Origin: Chitinophagaceae bacterium
Lineage (GTDB): Bacteria; Bacteroidota; Bacteroidia; Chitinophagales; Chitinophagaceae
Assembly (NCBI GenBank): GCA_016720775.1
Contig: JADKJX010000001.1
Span: 1,472,501-1,536,500 of the forward strand
Reading direction: 5' to 3'
DNA length: 64,000 nt
Below the pieces are notes generated by a model that did no database searches, had not been told where the DNA came from, and saw nothing but the letters and a program-made list of their open reading frames with translations. Both the position numbers and the translations under genes were made by a program. Positions within the stretch are counted from its first letter, which is position 1; each line of letters begins with the position of its first letter. Shown piece after piece: positions 52,801 through 63,400 of this stretch.

Positions 52801-55800
52801 ACATTTCAACAGCGGGCTTGCAACGGTAAAAAATAATTTTGTCCGGTTGGGATATGATTCTGCAGGCAACATTATAATAAACGGCATTCCCATCACCGGC
52901 ATTTATGAATCCGCAGGTGCAGCGGGCAGCGGCATATTCTTCAACAGTGTGTACATCGGCGGAACAGGCGTGGGAACAGAAACAGGAAGTACATTCGCCT
53001 TCCGGAGTGACCAGGTAACAGCCGCAAGAACATTTGAGAATAATATTTTTGTGAATACCCGTTCCAACAGTACTACTGGTGGTAAACATTATGCAGTACG
53101 GGTTGCCGGAACTGCGCCGAACCCTGCAGGTCTTAATATCAACTACAATGATTATTATGTTTCAGGGAACGGAGGCGTGTTTGGTTTTTACAACAGCCTG
53201 GATGTTGCCGGCCTTGCTTCCTGGCAGGCTTTTGTAGGGCAGGATATATACAGTATTTCAGGCGATCCGAAATTCACGGATGCAACAGGTACCATACCAA
53301 ACCTGCACATAGATCCGGTAAATCCATCGCCGGTTGAAAGTGCCGGTATTGCAATTGCTTCTGTTACGGATGATTTTGACGGAGAAGACAGGGCGGCATT
53401 CACGCCAACAGATATGGGTGCCGATGCAGGTAATTTTATTTTATCAGATATTTCAGTGCCGGTGATCACGTACACGCTTTTGGACATCACCTGTAATACG
53501 GGTAACCATACGCTTACAGCAAACATAACCGATGCTTCCGGTTTGCCTTTATCGGGAATTTTTATGCCACGCATTTATTACCGTAAAAATGCAGGGCCTT
53601 ATTTTTCTTCGCCTGCTGTTCTTGCTTCCGGAACAGCTACAAACGGCACGTGGACATTTACCATCATAGCTGCAGATATGGGCGGCCTTGCAAGCCCTGA
53701 TGTGATCTCATATTTTGTGATCGCACAGGATATTGCACCCGCACAAAATATTGTTTCATCTCCATCGGTGGGGTTAGTTGCTGCAGATGTAAATACGGTA
53801 AGCGTTCCACCCACAACACCCGACAGTTACAGCATAAAACCAACCCTGGTTGCTGGAACCTATTCTGTAGGTGTTTCCGGTACTTATCCAACACTTACAG
53901 CTGCAGTAGCCGCTTATAACAGTTCCTGTATTGCCGGTGCCGTGATCTTTGAACTCATTGATGCTGCTTATCCCGCCGAAACATTTCCCATCAGCATTAA
54001 TGCAAATGCAGATGCAAGTGCTTTGAATACGCTTAAAATAAAACCGGCCCTTGGGGTTAATGCTTCCATAACAGGCAACAATGCCTCGGCGTTGATAATA
54101 TTCAACGGCGCCGATTATGTAACCATCGACGGATCTAATACCAACACAGCAAATACCATTTGCCCGGCGAATGCAGCAAGCAGGAACCTTACCATTTCCA
54201 ATACCAATACAAGTACGGCCAGTGCGGTGGTATGGATGCAATCGGTCGGCATTACCAATGGCGCAAAAAATAATACGATCAGGAACTGCAACATCAGCGG
54301 CAATTCCAGCACCACTACCTTATTTGGTATCGGCAGCGGTTCGTCCATCATAAGCACAAGAAGCCTGGGCACCGGTAATAACAGCAATACATTTGAGAAC
54401 AATAATATCAAAGCCGTACAGGTAGGTATTTATTCGCAGGGATCGGGGTTCAATGATAAGAACAGCGGCAACAGCATTAAGCAAAATGTGATGAACACGC
54501 CGTCGGGTTCCGGTCAGAACATCCGCATTGCCGGCATCATGGTTGGTTTTGAAGGCGGCATTACCATATCGGGCAATACCATCAGCAGTGTAAGCGGTTC
54601 TTCTGCCGATGCATTCGGCATTGCCTGCGGAAGCATCACTGTTTCAAATACACTTTACAGCGGTAATGAAGTGGTGGATGCAACGATCACAAATAATAAA
54701 ATAGACAGCATACGGGCAGCCGCAACTTTTTCTGTGTCGGGCATATTTATTTCCAGCTCTCAAAATGCGGGCACCAATCTCATCGCCAATAATTCCATCA
54801 GTAACATTGTTGCCAATGGTACGCTGGGTGATTTTGGTTCGGGCATATTCATCGGCGAGGGGATCGTTACAACCAACATCTATTACAACAGCATAAGCAT
54901 ATCGGGTACATTAACAGGTGGAAGTGAGCCTAATTTTGCACTGGCAATTGGCGGCGATGATCCGCCGCTGAATATCCGCAACAATGTTTTTTCTGCCAGC
55001 GCCGTAACCGGAAGTGCAACCACCACCGGGCTGGGCGAATATGCCATTGGCTATGGCTACAGCAATTTCAACAGCCTTGTTTCTGATCACAATGATTTCT
55101 TTACATCAGGTGACGAAGCAAAATTTGCAAAAACAGGAAGCCTGCTGCCGGGCAGTGGCAACGACATTGCCACCCTTGCCACTTTACGCACCGCAACAGG
55201 AGAGGGCAATACCAGCATTGCGGCAGATCCTTTGTTCAATGGTTCCTCAAACCTGCGGCCGCAAACCGGTTCGCCGCTTGCAGCTGCGGGAACAGTACTG
55301 GGCTCCATTACAAATGACATTACCTGCACAAACAGGAGTGTGAGCAATCCCGGCATCGGAGCTTACGAAAATGCAGTTGATGCAGCAGCACCTGTGATCA
55401 GCTACTTTGCTTTAAGCGGCACCTGTTTAACTGCCAACAGAACTATTACCGCAACCATCACCGATATTTCAGGAGTGCCTGCGTCGGGCACCCTGCAGCC
55501 CCGCATTTATTACCGAAAGAACAGCGGCACTTATTTTTCTTCGCAAGGAATAAAAATTTCCGGTACCGCTACCAACGGCAGCTGGAACTTTACCATTGTT
55601 GTTGCTGATATGGGTGGCGTTACCGCTGCCGACCTGGTTTCTTATTTCATCATTGCACAGGATGTTGCGGCCTTACCAAATATCGGTTCATCGCCTGCCG
55701 CCGGTTTGCAGGCAACTGATGTAAACAATATAACCACGCCGCCAACATCACCTGCCAATTATTTAATTCAGAATACACTGGCGGCAGGTACTTACACCGT

Positions 55801-58039
55801 AGGCACCGCCGGCACCTATCCAACACTTACGGCTGCCATCAATGCTTATAATATTTCCTGTCTTGCCGGACCCGTGGTCTTTGACCTGCTGGATGCAAAT
55901 TATTCCGAAGCAGGCAGCATCACCATTAATGCCAATGCCGATGCCAGTGAAGTAAATACCTTAACGATAAAGCCTGCGGCCGGAATCACAGCAACTATTT
56001 CAGCAGCCGTTGCCAATGGGCCGGTTATAAAAATACTGGGCAACTGGATAAAGATTGATGGATCAAATAATGGAAGCACCGGCCGCAACCTTACCATTAC
56101 CAACAGCAGCACCAGCATGCCCAATGTTGTATGGATGGGTTCAATGGGAACCAACGCTGTTACCAATGTAAGTTTGAAAAACTGCATTATCATTAACGGC
56201 GTGAATACATCTTCGGCCATATTTGTATGCAACGGGAATAATGCAGGCGTGCCCGGATATTTCAGCAACATAAACATTCTTAACAACAGCATACAAAAAG
56301 CATACATCGGTGTAAGTGCCGTAGCCGTGGTGAGTAGCGGAAACGGGAATAACTTAAACATATCTTCCAACGACCTCACTGCAACCGGCACCAATGCCAT
56401 CAGCTACATCGGCATTTATGTGGAAGGCGTGAACGGGGCAACCGTAAATAACAACACACTCGGAAATTTCGACGGCAGCAATGATGAAGATGACAAATGT
56501 ATTTGGATCGCCAACAGCACCACCAACAGTACCGTAAGCAATAACCGTATTTCCAATCTTGTTTATGACGGAACAGGGGGTTATGGTTGCCATGGTATTT
56601 ATGTATCCACCGCAACGGCATCAGCCAATGTATCGGTCATCAATAATTCCATCACCGGTTTATCAGGCGATGGATGGGATTATAAAGGTCCGTTTTTGCT
56701 TGACAACCCGATGGGCATTGCCCTTATAGGAACACAAACCGGGATAAGTGTTTATTTCAACAGCATCAACCTTTCAGGCAGTACACTCAATGAACCGGCT
56801 GCCATGTCGATGGGCATTTATATGGGCGCCGGCACGGTGGCAAATGTGAAGGATAATATCATTGCCAACAACCTGGGTTTGCTGGGTACAAAGGGATATG
56901 GGTCCTCGGGTATTTATGCTGTTACATCCAATGCACAGTTTGCAACTATTAACTACAACGACTATTATGTAAACCCGGCGGGCACGGGCAATAAATGCAT
57001 CGGGCAGATAGCCGCAGCAGGTTCTTCCACAATTGCCCAATGGAAAACAGCCACGGGCCAGGATGCAAACAGTATTTCGGCCGACCCGTTATACAGCAGT
57101 GCCACCAACCTGGTTTTGCAGAGCGGCTCACCGGCATTGAATACGGGTACTGCCATTGCCGGCATTACCACAGATATAAACGGGGCCATAAGAGGCAACC
57201 CGCCGGCCATGGGTGCTTTTGAAGGAAAGATGCTGGTGTCCGCAAAAATATTTTTGCAGGGAGCTTACAGCAATGCACTTGGCCGGCATAAAGATGTAAC
57301 TTCTAACTGGGCTTCTGTACTTAATGCCAGCGCACTGAACCAGCCGTATAATACCCCGGCCTTTGGAAATTATAATGGCGGCGAATCTGTGGCTGCCGGT
57401 TTCTTTACGTCTACGGGTGCCACAACCGACATTACCGATTGGGTATTGCTGGAACTGCGGGATGCCGCAACGCCTGCTACTGTAATTGCACGCCGGGCTG
57501 CATTTGTACGGGAAGACGGATTGATCGTTGACCTTGATGGGGTATCGGCGGTTTCATTCAGCGGCATTGCTGCAGGTAATTATTTTATAGCCATCCGGCA
57601 CCGCAATCACCTGGGCATACGCAGTGCAGCTGCCCAGGCAGTGAACAGCATTGCGGTTGCGCCCGTATTGTACGATTTTAGTCTTGGCCAGGCACAGGCA
57701 TACCAGGATGCAACCATAAACACCAATGCTGCGATGGCACAAAGCGGATCAGCATTTATGTTGTGGGCAGGTAATGTGAACCAGGATGCTTATGTACGTG
57801 CAACCACACAAACTATTCCGCCTCCGGTGAAACCATCGGATGCCGCTGCAATATTGGTGATCTTAGGAGGTGATTCTAATGCCACCGCTGGTTATACACC
57901 CGGCGATGTGAACCTTGATGGATATACAAGGGCAACCACGCAAACCCTTCCACCACCAACAAAACCGTCTGATGCTGCATTCATACTAAGTACCCCGCTT
58001 GGCGGAGACAATAACGCCACCCGCAAAGAACATAAATAA
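49880..58039 (+). CDS. Giant secreted beta-helix protein 3, intact
   Basis: 2719 residues without frame breaks. Signal region MHIRLLKNSITATAG...LMLLLYAGAGAHAQ. Residues ~25-270 form a beta-sandwich (GFEYWFQGVRYTQFSVNSNG), ~272-365 a fibronectin type III domain (LNWTDNATDEIGFAIYRS). Then three modules each begin with GTYSVG-type leaders (~372, ~1323, ~1970: YPTLTAAINAYN) and lead into Asn-rich parallel beta-helix coils, separated by sandwich domains (VISYFVIAQDIA). The last ~265 residues are the tail module (IFLQGAYSNALGRHK, RHRNHLGIRS) with both dockerin-like motifs (WAGNVNQD, GDVNLDG) ending NNATRKEHK. No T9SS domain and no adjacent partner gene. Function unknown. Confidence 0.88.
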   Translation: MHIRLLKNSITATAGFMNRAWYRMPVLMLLLYAGAGAHAQSTANYVFSANTNGSLTDMSSGTSTLIIADTDDGASAVTGIGFEYWFQGVRYTQFSVNSNGLMRLGSTAVQAGNPYKPLGQANQSLISAYAADQRVHTTGKVHYKMTGAAPNRVLVVEWLNMQADFNTGGTADLTYQVRLYETTGVIEHVYGSMSMSVAGAADVNSKDPHIGFSSGNVVNSIGSVTAPQSGTPLPSYDGAAATAAANIYAAGLITSLSSVAQVSRRIFSYTPLVPAAASGLNFTTVGIGGMTLNWTDNATDEIGFAIYRSTDGINYTFMNQVAASAATGATVSSVQSGLSGSTLYYWKVFAVTEGALSASLDGSQSTLLCSIAGGTYSVGPTGAYPSLTAALAALNANGLAGPVILELQAAYVSNVETFPVTIGAIPCAGIVNTLTIRPEATATALSISSNNTTATIDMNGGNYVTIDGRPGGTGTAKQLTIANTSTATGGVALRFINEGSNNIIRYTILQGSFPSASSGVVVFGTTTGANGNDNNTITNCDIDGSAAATPSPTLAANNGIYSLGTVTSPAQHNSGNTISNCNIYNNFVTGATTTSAGILLLAGNTNWTINDNSIYQTSARTATTNAATVYGISISNSASGNNFLLTNNFIGGSAPNNSGAPWTINGNFSNRFNGIGLSVDTTVASSVQGNTIANFSFTSSSNSTNNSTTILGTGIWGGIMVAAGNVNVGTTTGNIIGSATGTGSVFVTGRSSGATVNGIGVAGTGIVAISNNNIGSITTTGSSASISTGIIGIQSSSTGIVTINANTIGSAVTANSLNASNASTSNTAQIVTGINNTGTATAMIITNNTIANLNSAYLPATANTNRIMAGIVSTGGINTITGNTVRNLGTAANATGTGSGASVTGILLNVASEGITTVSQNKVCALVNNNSTAATSVTGIYYAGPTTLENIVARNNVFNLGIASTSTAAGIRGIHFNSGLATVKNNFVRLGYDSAGNIIINGIPITGIYESAGAAGSGIFFNSVYIGGTGVGTETGSTFAFRSDQVTAARTFENNIFVNTRSNSTTGGKHYAVRVAGTAPNPAGLNINYNDYYVSGNGGVFGFYNSLDVAGLASWQAFVGQDIYSISGDPKFTDATGTIPNLHIDPVNPSPVESAGIAIASVTDDFDGEDRAAFTPTDMGADAGNFILSDISVPVITYTLLDITCNTGNHTLTANITDASGLPLSGIFMPRIYYRKNAGPYFSSPAVLASGTATNGTWTFTIIAADMGGLASPDVISYFVIAQDIAPAQNIVSSPSVGLVAADVNTVSVPPTTPDSYSIKPTLVAGTYSVGVSGTYPTLTAAVAAYNSSCIAGAVIFELIDAAYPAETFPISINANADASALNTLKIKPALGVNASITGNNASALIIFNGADYVTIDGSNTNTANTICPANAASRNLTISNTNTSTASAVVWMQSVGITNGAKNNTIRNCNISGNSSTTTLFGIGSGSSIISTRSLGTGNNSNTFENNNIKAVQVGIYSQGSGFNDKNSGNSIKQNVMNTPSGSGQNIRIAGIMVGFEGGITISGNTISSVSGSSADAFGIACGSITVSNTLYSGNEVVDATITNNKIDSIRAAATFSVSGIFISSSQNAGTNLIANNSISNIVANGTLGDFGSGIFIGEGIVTTNIYYNSISISGTLTGGSEPNFALAIGGDDPPLNIRNNVFSASAVTGSATTTGLGEYAIGYGYSNFNSLVSDHNDFFTSGDEAKFAKTGSLLPGSGNDIATLATLRTATGEGNTSIAADPLFNGSSNLRPQTGSPLAAAGTVLGSITNDITCTNRSVSNPGIGAYENAVDAAAPVISYFALSGTCLTANRTITATITDISGVPASGTLQPRIYYRKNSGTYFSSQGIKISGTATNGSWNFTIVVADMGGVTAADLVSYFIIAQDVAALPNIGSSPAAGLQATDVNNITTPPTSPANYLIQNTLAAGTYTVGTAGTYPTLTAAINAYNISCLAGPVVFDLLDANYSEAGSITINANADASEVNTLTIKPAAGITATISAAVANGPVIKILGNWIKIDGSNNGSTGRNLTITNSSTSMPNVVWMGSMGTNAVTNVSLKNCIIINGVNTSSAIFVCNGNNAGVPGYFSNINILNNSIQKAYIGVSAVAVVSSGNGNNLNISSNDLTATGTNAISYIGIYVEGVNGATVNNNTLGNFDGSNDEDDKCIWIANSTTNSTVSNNRISNLVYDGTGGYGCHGIYVSTATASANVSVINNSITGLSGDGWDYKGPFLLDNPMGIALIGTQTGISVYFNSINLSGSTLNEPAAMSMGIYMGAGTVANVKDNIIANNLGLLGTKGYGSSGIYAVTSNAQFATINYNDYYVNPAGTGNKCIGQIAAAGSSTIAQWKTATGQDANSISADPLYSSATNLVLQSGSPALNTGTAIAGITTDINGAIRGNPPAMGAFEGKMLVSAKIFLQGAYSNALGRHKDVTSNWASVLNASALNQPYNTPAFGNYNGGESVAAGFFTSTGATTDITDWVLLELRDAATPATVIARRAAFVREDGLIVDLDGVSAVSFSGIAAGNYFIAIRHRNHLGIRSAAAQAVNSIAVAPVLYDFSLGQAQAYQDATINTNAAMAQSGSAFMLWAGNVNQDAYVRATTQTIPPPVKPSDAAAILVILGGDSNATAGYTPGDVNLDGYTRATTQTLPPPTKPSDAAFILSTPLGGDNNATRKEHK

Positions 58040-58041
58040 TT

Positions 58042-58203
58042 AACCTATAAGGTTTGTGTTTTGCTTTGTGTTCGGCTAACCTTATAATGTTAGGTTTTAT
58101 GTTTTGCATTGCGTTCAGCTAACCTATAAGGTTTGTGTTTTGCATTGTGTTCAGCTAACCTTATAGTGTTAGGTTTTATGTTTTGCTTTGCGTTCAGCTA
58201 ACC
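58042..58203. repeat. Array R4: two 79-bp direct repeats with palindromes
   Basis: Two copies begin at 58042 and 58121. Each holds AACCTATAAGGTTTGTG and then AACCTTATA(A/G)TGTTAGG followed by a TTTGC(T/A)TTG(T/C)GTTC(G/A)GCT segment. It abuts the 3' end of the transposase gene at 58204. Confidence 0.9.
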
Positions 58204-58845
58204 TCATGAAATTTTAAATGAATCTTCAAATTCCACCAGCACGGCATTTTTTAAATGAATGGGCTGTGCATGATATGCAATAAATTTTCCGGTGTCGCCA
58301 AACCAGTCTAAAACGAGTTGCCGCTCAATTTTTGTGGGTGCTTTTGAAAGGATGGTTTTATAAGATGACCAGGGCCAGTTGCTGATCTGTTTACAATAAC
58401 CGTGGTGTACAGGGTTTTTATGAATGTAAAAGATAGTGGCGCTGTAATGTGCTGCTGTATTCACTTCCAGCCGGCGCATGTAATCGATGAACAAAGCGCC
58501 CCGCCGGTTATTTTGCAGGTTGAATGATTTTGCATAACTGTTGAATAAGTTCCCAAACCGTTTCATTACAAAGCCAGGTTGCCAGCCTTCCTCTTCTTTA
58601 CCATGGGGTTTTATCTTTTTATAATGTTCCTGTAATTGGGGATAAGGTTTTATACGGATCAGGAAATGGATGTGATTGGGTAACAGCGCCCAGGCAAATG
58701 TATCCGCAACGGGGCTGATGTACCTGTCGTAGCGGCTTAAGAAAAAACGATAGTTATCATCGTGTAAGAAAAGCTTTTCTTTCCCTACAGCCCGGGCTGT
58801 AATGTGATATATCTTATCTGCGAGTAAGGGAGCATAATAATCCAT
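58204..58845 (-). mobile_element. Y1 (IS200/RAYT-like) transposase gene beside palindrome arrays
   Basis: 213-residue single-domain protein of the Y1_Tnp family: HUH motif NHIHFLI (~residues 57-63) after a hydrophobic strand, and a helix with the candidate catalytic Tyr in LFNSYAKSFN, followed by YMRRLE and IFYIHKNPVHHGYC. This size and the last motif fit REP-associated (RAYT-like) tyrosine transposases rather than classical IS200 TnpA. It lies between arrays R4 and R5, whose palindromes are candidate substrates. No inverted terminal IS ends or passenger genes were found. Start at ATG 58845. Confidence 0.85.
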
Positions 58846-58965
58846 ACGCTGCTTTTAATAACTAAACGTAAAAAATATTTTCAGCTCTCATTTGGGATAA
58901 AAAACCTTCCGGGCTGCTGTAATTATCCTTGTGCATCGGATACATCGCCGTATTTTAAATGCCCA

Positions 58966-59572
58966 AAAACCAATAAGGTTTGTGCACGGGCTTTGTGCGC
59001 CGGCTAACCTTATTGTGTTTTTGGCTAACCTTATTGTGTATTAATTGCCCATGCTTCAAACACGATAAGGTTTTGCCTTGCTGCGCAGCCCGGCTTTAAC
59101 CCTTATCGGTTTTGCAAAACCAATAAGGTTTGTGCACGGGCTTTGTGCGCCGGCTAACCTTATTGTGTTTTTGGCTAACCTTATTGTGTTTTAATTGCCA
59201 TGCTTCAAACACGATAAGGTTTTGCTTTGCTGCGCAGCCCGGCTTTAACCCTTATCGGTTTTGCAAAACCAATAAGGTTTGTGTATGGGCTTTGTGCGTT
59301 GGCTAACCTTATTGTGTTTTTGGCTAACCTTATTGTGTATTTAATATACCCCCGGGCCTTCAAACACGATAAGGTTTTGCCTGGCTTCGTAGCCCGGCTT
59401 TAACCCTTATCGGTTTTGCAAAACCAATAAGGTTTGTGCACGGGCCTTGTGCGTTGGCTAACCTTATTGTGTTTTTTGCTAACCTTATTGTGTTTAAAAT
59501 ATACCCCCGGGCTTCAAACACGATAAGGTTTTGCCTGGCTCGGCCCGGCTTTAACCCTTATCGGTTTGCCCT
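58966..59572. repeat. Array R5: four ~150-bp repeat units
   Basis: Four units begin (at CCAATAAGG) at 58970, 59120, 59269 and 59424. Each unit has AAACCAATAAGGTTTGTG, two copies of CTAACCTTATTGTGTTT, ACACGATAAGGTTTTGC and TAACCCTTATCGGTTTTGC. The unit is thus an array of alternating palindromes. The rest of 58846-59754 holds no gene. Confidence 0.9.
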
Positions 59573-59605
59573 GTGGAAATCTTCATGCAATTTTAATGTG
59601 GCCGG

Positions 59606-59637
59606 TTGCAACGTTTTTGAATAATAAAGTATCTTGC
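59606..59637 (+). promoter_or_regulatory. Probable promoter for the 59755 surface gene
   Basis: TTG at 59606-59608 and TATCTTGC at 59630-59637, spacing 21 bp; imperfect -7. Leader ~110 nt. Confidence 0.4.
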
Positions 59638-59754
59638 ACCTGGTATGGCACGATAAATGCCCCAAAAAAGAGCTTAAAATCCAGCATATTCCTTCCAAAA
59701 ACCACCTTCAGCAGAACTACTGACTGATTTTTTAATTTTAAACCCAGGTTAATC

Positions 59755-60126
59755 ATGAAAAAAATTTACTTCGTACTGTCCTTCTTATGTTTAAGTGCAG
59801 TCTTGTCAACTGTAAATGCACAGTTATTACAATGGAATACTTTTGGCAACGCTGGTACTGAAACTACAGAGCCAAGTGTGTTTAATAATGCAAATATTTC
59901 CGCAGCTAATTTAACTCAAGGGACCATAACTGCTGCTGCAAATGCAGCTTCTGGTGGAAGTGGTTGGTTTAATACGGTAAAACAGTTGGATTCCAAAATA
60001 ATGGTAAAGCAGCTGCAGGAAATGATTATATTCAATTTATTGTTACGCCAAATGGCGGGTTTTCATTTACTCCAACAGCTTTTGTTTTTACCTGGGATCG
60101 GTCTGCAACAGGTCCACAAAATGTAA
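59755..60126 (+). CDS. T9SS-secreted surface protein 4, N-terminal part (frameshifted gene)
   Basis: The ATG at 59755 gives MKKIYFVLSFLCLSAVLSTVNAQ, a signal peptide, then LLQWNTFGNAGTETTEPSVF, a common start of Bacteroidota beta-sandwich surface proteins. After ~residue 75 the frame is lost (nonsense from KIMVKQLQ). Sense segments continue in other frames up to ~60450: NDYIQFIVTPNGGFSFTP, VFTWDRSATGPQNVTL, LANITTVTL, TQPTGNILQGATNVVL. The protein is then read cleanly from 60478. Confidence 0.7.
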   Translation: MKKIYFVLSFLCLSAVLSTVNAQLLQWNTFGNAGTETTEPSVFNNANISAANLTQGTITAAANAASGGSGWFNTVKQLDSKIMVKQLQEMIIFNLLLRQMAGFHLLQQLLFLPGIGLQQVHKM

Positions 60127-60477
60127 CACTCAGGTCCTGCTTGATGGATTTACCGCTAACCTTGGAACCGTTACGGGCATGATAAGCCGGGAGCGGTACC
60201 ACCACTGTTAAACCAATATGATACCACTTGCTAATATTACTACAGTTACACTTTTCGTTTTGCAAGCGGAGCAAACAACCACTGGTGGATGGCGGATTTG
60301 ACATTGCACCTGCTCCGGTCAAAAGATGTTGGCTAATGGCAGAACTGTAAGCAACCGGGCAGCTCAGCAACTTTAGCCAATATTACCCAACCAACCGGCA
60401 ATATTTTACAGGGAGCCACTAATGTAGTATTAGCAGGCTTTTCTATTACGCCGGGAGTAGCTGTAGACTTTACAGAC

Positions 60478-63400
60478 ATGACCGTTACTTCAGCAGGTAC
60501 TGCAACGGCAACCGATATTAGCAACGTTCGGATCTTCAGGGATAATGATGGCAATGGCGCTATTAATGGTGCAGATGCAGCAGTTACCGGCCCCGCAGCA
60601 CAGGCTTATGCAGCATCCATGGTTTTTGCAGGCATCACCAGCGAAACAGGGCTCAGTGTTGCCACTTATTATTTAGTAGTGGCCGATGTGGCGGGTATTG
60701 GTGTTTCCACGCCCGGCAATACCACTACCGTAAGTTCAAATACGTTTACAACAACAGCCACTACCAATACCGGAAGTTTTACCGGCAACTCAAGAATCAT
60801 TGCAGCCCCCCCGGGAACTTCTACTATCACAGCAGGACCGGGTGCAGAGCCGGCAACCATTTCTTCTTTAATAAACACACAGGGTGCATCGGTTCTTAAT
60901 TTTGATTTTATCATAACAGATGACGGTGCTACACCGGCTACCGATGCTTCGGCATTCCAGATATCACAGATCGTACTTAATGCAGGTACAGGAAATGCAG
61001 TTACCAATTGGGCTACCGCCATTGCCGGCGTTGAGTTAAGCGACGGAACAAACAGTACAACGGTTGCTACGATAGGTGCTTCTTCCATAACTTTCACCGG
61101 CATTTTAAATGGGGTTGGCCAGCTTGGCTATATAGCAGATGATGCTAACAAGACCTATACTTTAAAGATATGGCTGAACACAAACCAGGGTGCTTTGAGT
61201 ACCGTTATTGACGCGAAGGATTTTGTTTTCAGGATTCAAACAGCTGATGTAACCGTTGCAGGCAGCCAGTTAGCTACCGGCCAGGATGTAAATTCAGGCG
61301 ATGGCAATAACACGGTAGATGTTGCAGCTACGGCACTTGCTTTTGTTGCTCAACCTGCCAATACGGCTGTTGGTGCAGGAATGACCGCTGTTACTGTATC
61401 GGCAAATGATGTAAATGGTAACCGGGATCTTAATTTTACCAGCTCCATCGATATTACTTCAACCGGAACACTTGCCGCTTCACCAATTACTGTTGCTGCG
61501 GTAGCAGGACTTGCAACCTTCAATGCCATCACACATACGCTTACAGGCGCAGGCCTTACATTAAATGCAGAACGTAATGGTACTTTAGATTGGGATGTGG
61601 TTAGTAATCCATTTAATATTACAGCGGTAACAACCTATACCTGGAATGGTGGAAATGGTTTATGGACAACAGCTACCAACTGGACCCCAACAAGAACAAC
61701 ACCCGACCCTTCAGATATTCTGCAGTTTAATGATGGTACACCGGCAATTGTAACCGATGTACCTGCACAAACCATTGGAAGGTTATTGGTATCAAACAAT
61801 ACTGCGGTAAGTCTTGAAGCTCCTGCAGCAAATACACTGACCATTGCTGGAGGTTCAGGTACCGACCTTGATGTACCATTAGGTTCGCAGTTAAATTCAT
61901 CGGGTGCACTGGCGGCATTAACCATACAACTATCTGCAGGGGCAACCGGCAGCATAACAGGTAATATGACTTTTTCGGGCGCTGCTCACAAGTTTAATGC
62001 AGGTACTGCTGGTGCAGTAACTTTTATCAGCCCGGCTGTTTTTACCCAGGGTACAGGCTGTACAGGTAATGTATTTGGTACTACAGGTACGGCTGATGTT
62101 ATGGTGTTTGGTACAGGAACAACTTTTCTCCAGGTTGTGGGTTCAAACCCCTTTGGATTAGGTTCTCCTTCCTCTAAGGTTGTTTTTCAAACAGGAAATT
62201 TATTTAAGATGACAGGTGCCAGTCCGGGCCCTTCTTTTTCAGGCAGAACCTATGCAAATGTTGAGTTTGCCGGAACAGGTACTTCAACAATGACGGGTGC
62301 CTCTGCAGTATCCATAGATAATCTGACAATCACTTCAGGAACTGTAAACATAAATATGACTGCCAATCCGGGTCATGCAATCAAAGGAAATATTTCTGTT
62401 GCCCCTGGTGCTGCATTGAACTTTGCGCCTGCATCACTGGGAACACTTAACCTGAGCGGAACAGCAGCACAATCAATAACCAACAATGGAACGTTTACAT
62501 ATGGTGCCTTACAAAGCTTAACTATAAACAATGCAGCGGGAGTAACTTTGAACAGTGATATTACTTTGGGTGCAACCACCACGTTAACTTTATCAGCAGG
62601 TATTTTAACCCTTGCTGCACCTGCAACAACAGTAACACTCAGTGCAGGTACCACACTTGCAGGTACGCCCTCTAACACGGCATATATAGATGGTAAGGTG
62701 AAGAAGATAGGTAATACTGATTTTACTTTCCCCATTGGCAGAGCGCCATTTGGTTATGTGCCCATTAAAGTGAGCAACTTTGCTGCTGCACCTGCAACAG
62801 ATGAATTTACGGCACAATACCTGAGGGGTAATGCCAGGTTGCTGGGACCCGTAACAGCACCTTTTATCGATCACGTGAGCGGATGTGACTGGTGGACACT
62901 GGACAGAACCGGTAGTGCAACAGCAACTGATGTTACCGCATACTGGAGTGCGAATAATACATGCGGAGGATGGCCTTATATTGATGACCTCTCTAAACTT
63001 GAGCTTGTTCATTTTGATGGCACTAACTGGAACAGCAGCAGTATTGGATTCCATAGTATAAACGGAGGAGTTGGAGCCGGCGATATTACCTGGTCAGGCG
63101 TTACTACATTCAGTCCTTTCTCTTTGGGAAGTACAGATGTTAACTTCAACCCACTTCCCATCACCATCAACTACTTTACCGGTGCTAAACAAAACGGCAA
63201 TCATCTGCTTAACTGGAAAGTTACCTGCACCAACACGCCAACGGCAACGATGGAACTTGAGCGCAGCAGTGATGGAAGAAACTATACGTCTGTGTACAGC
63301 ATTACGGCTACGTCTTTGCAATGCCAGCAGCCTTTCAATCATACCGATGCACAACCGGCGCCAGGTGTTAATTACTACCGACTTAAATTAACCGATGCAA

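Noticed and set aside
58204..58845. Classical complete insertion sequence
   Set aside because: No terminal inverted repeats, target duplications or IS200-type end hairpins could be delimited; only the transposase gene and surrounding arrays are supported.
59436..59624. Short plus-strand ORF in array R5
   Set aside because: Made of repeat sequence only, no homologous features or promoter.
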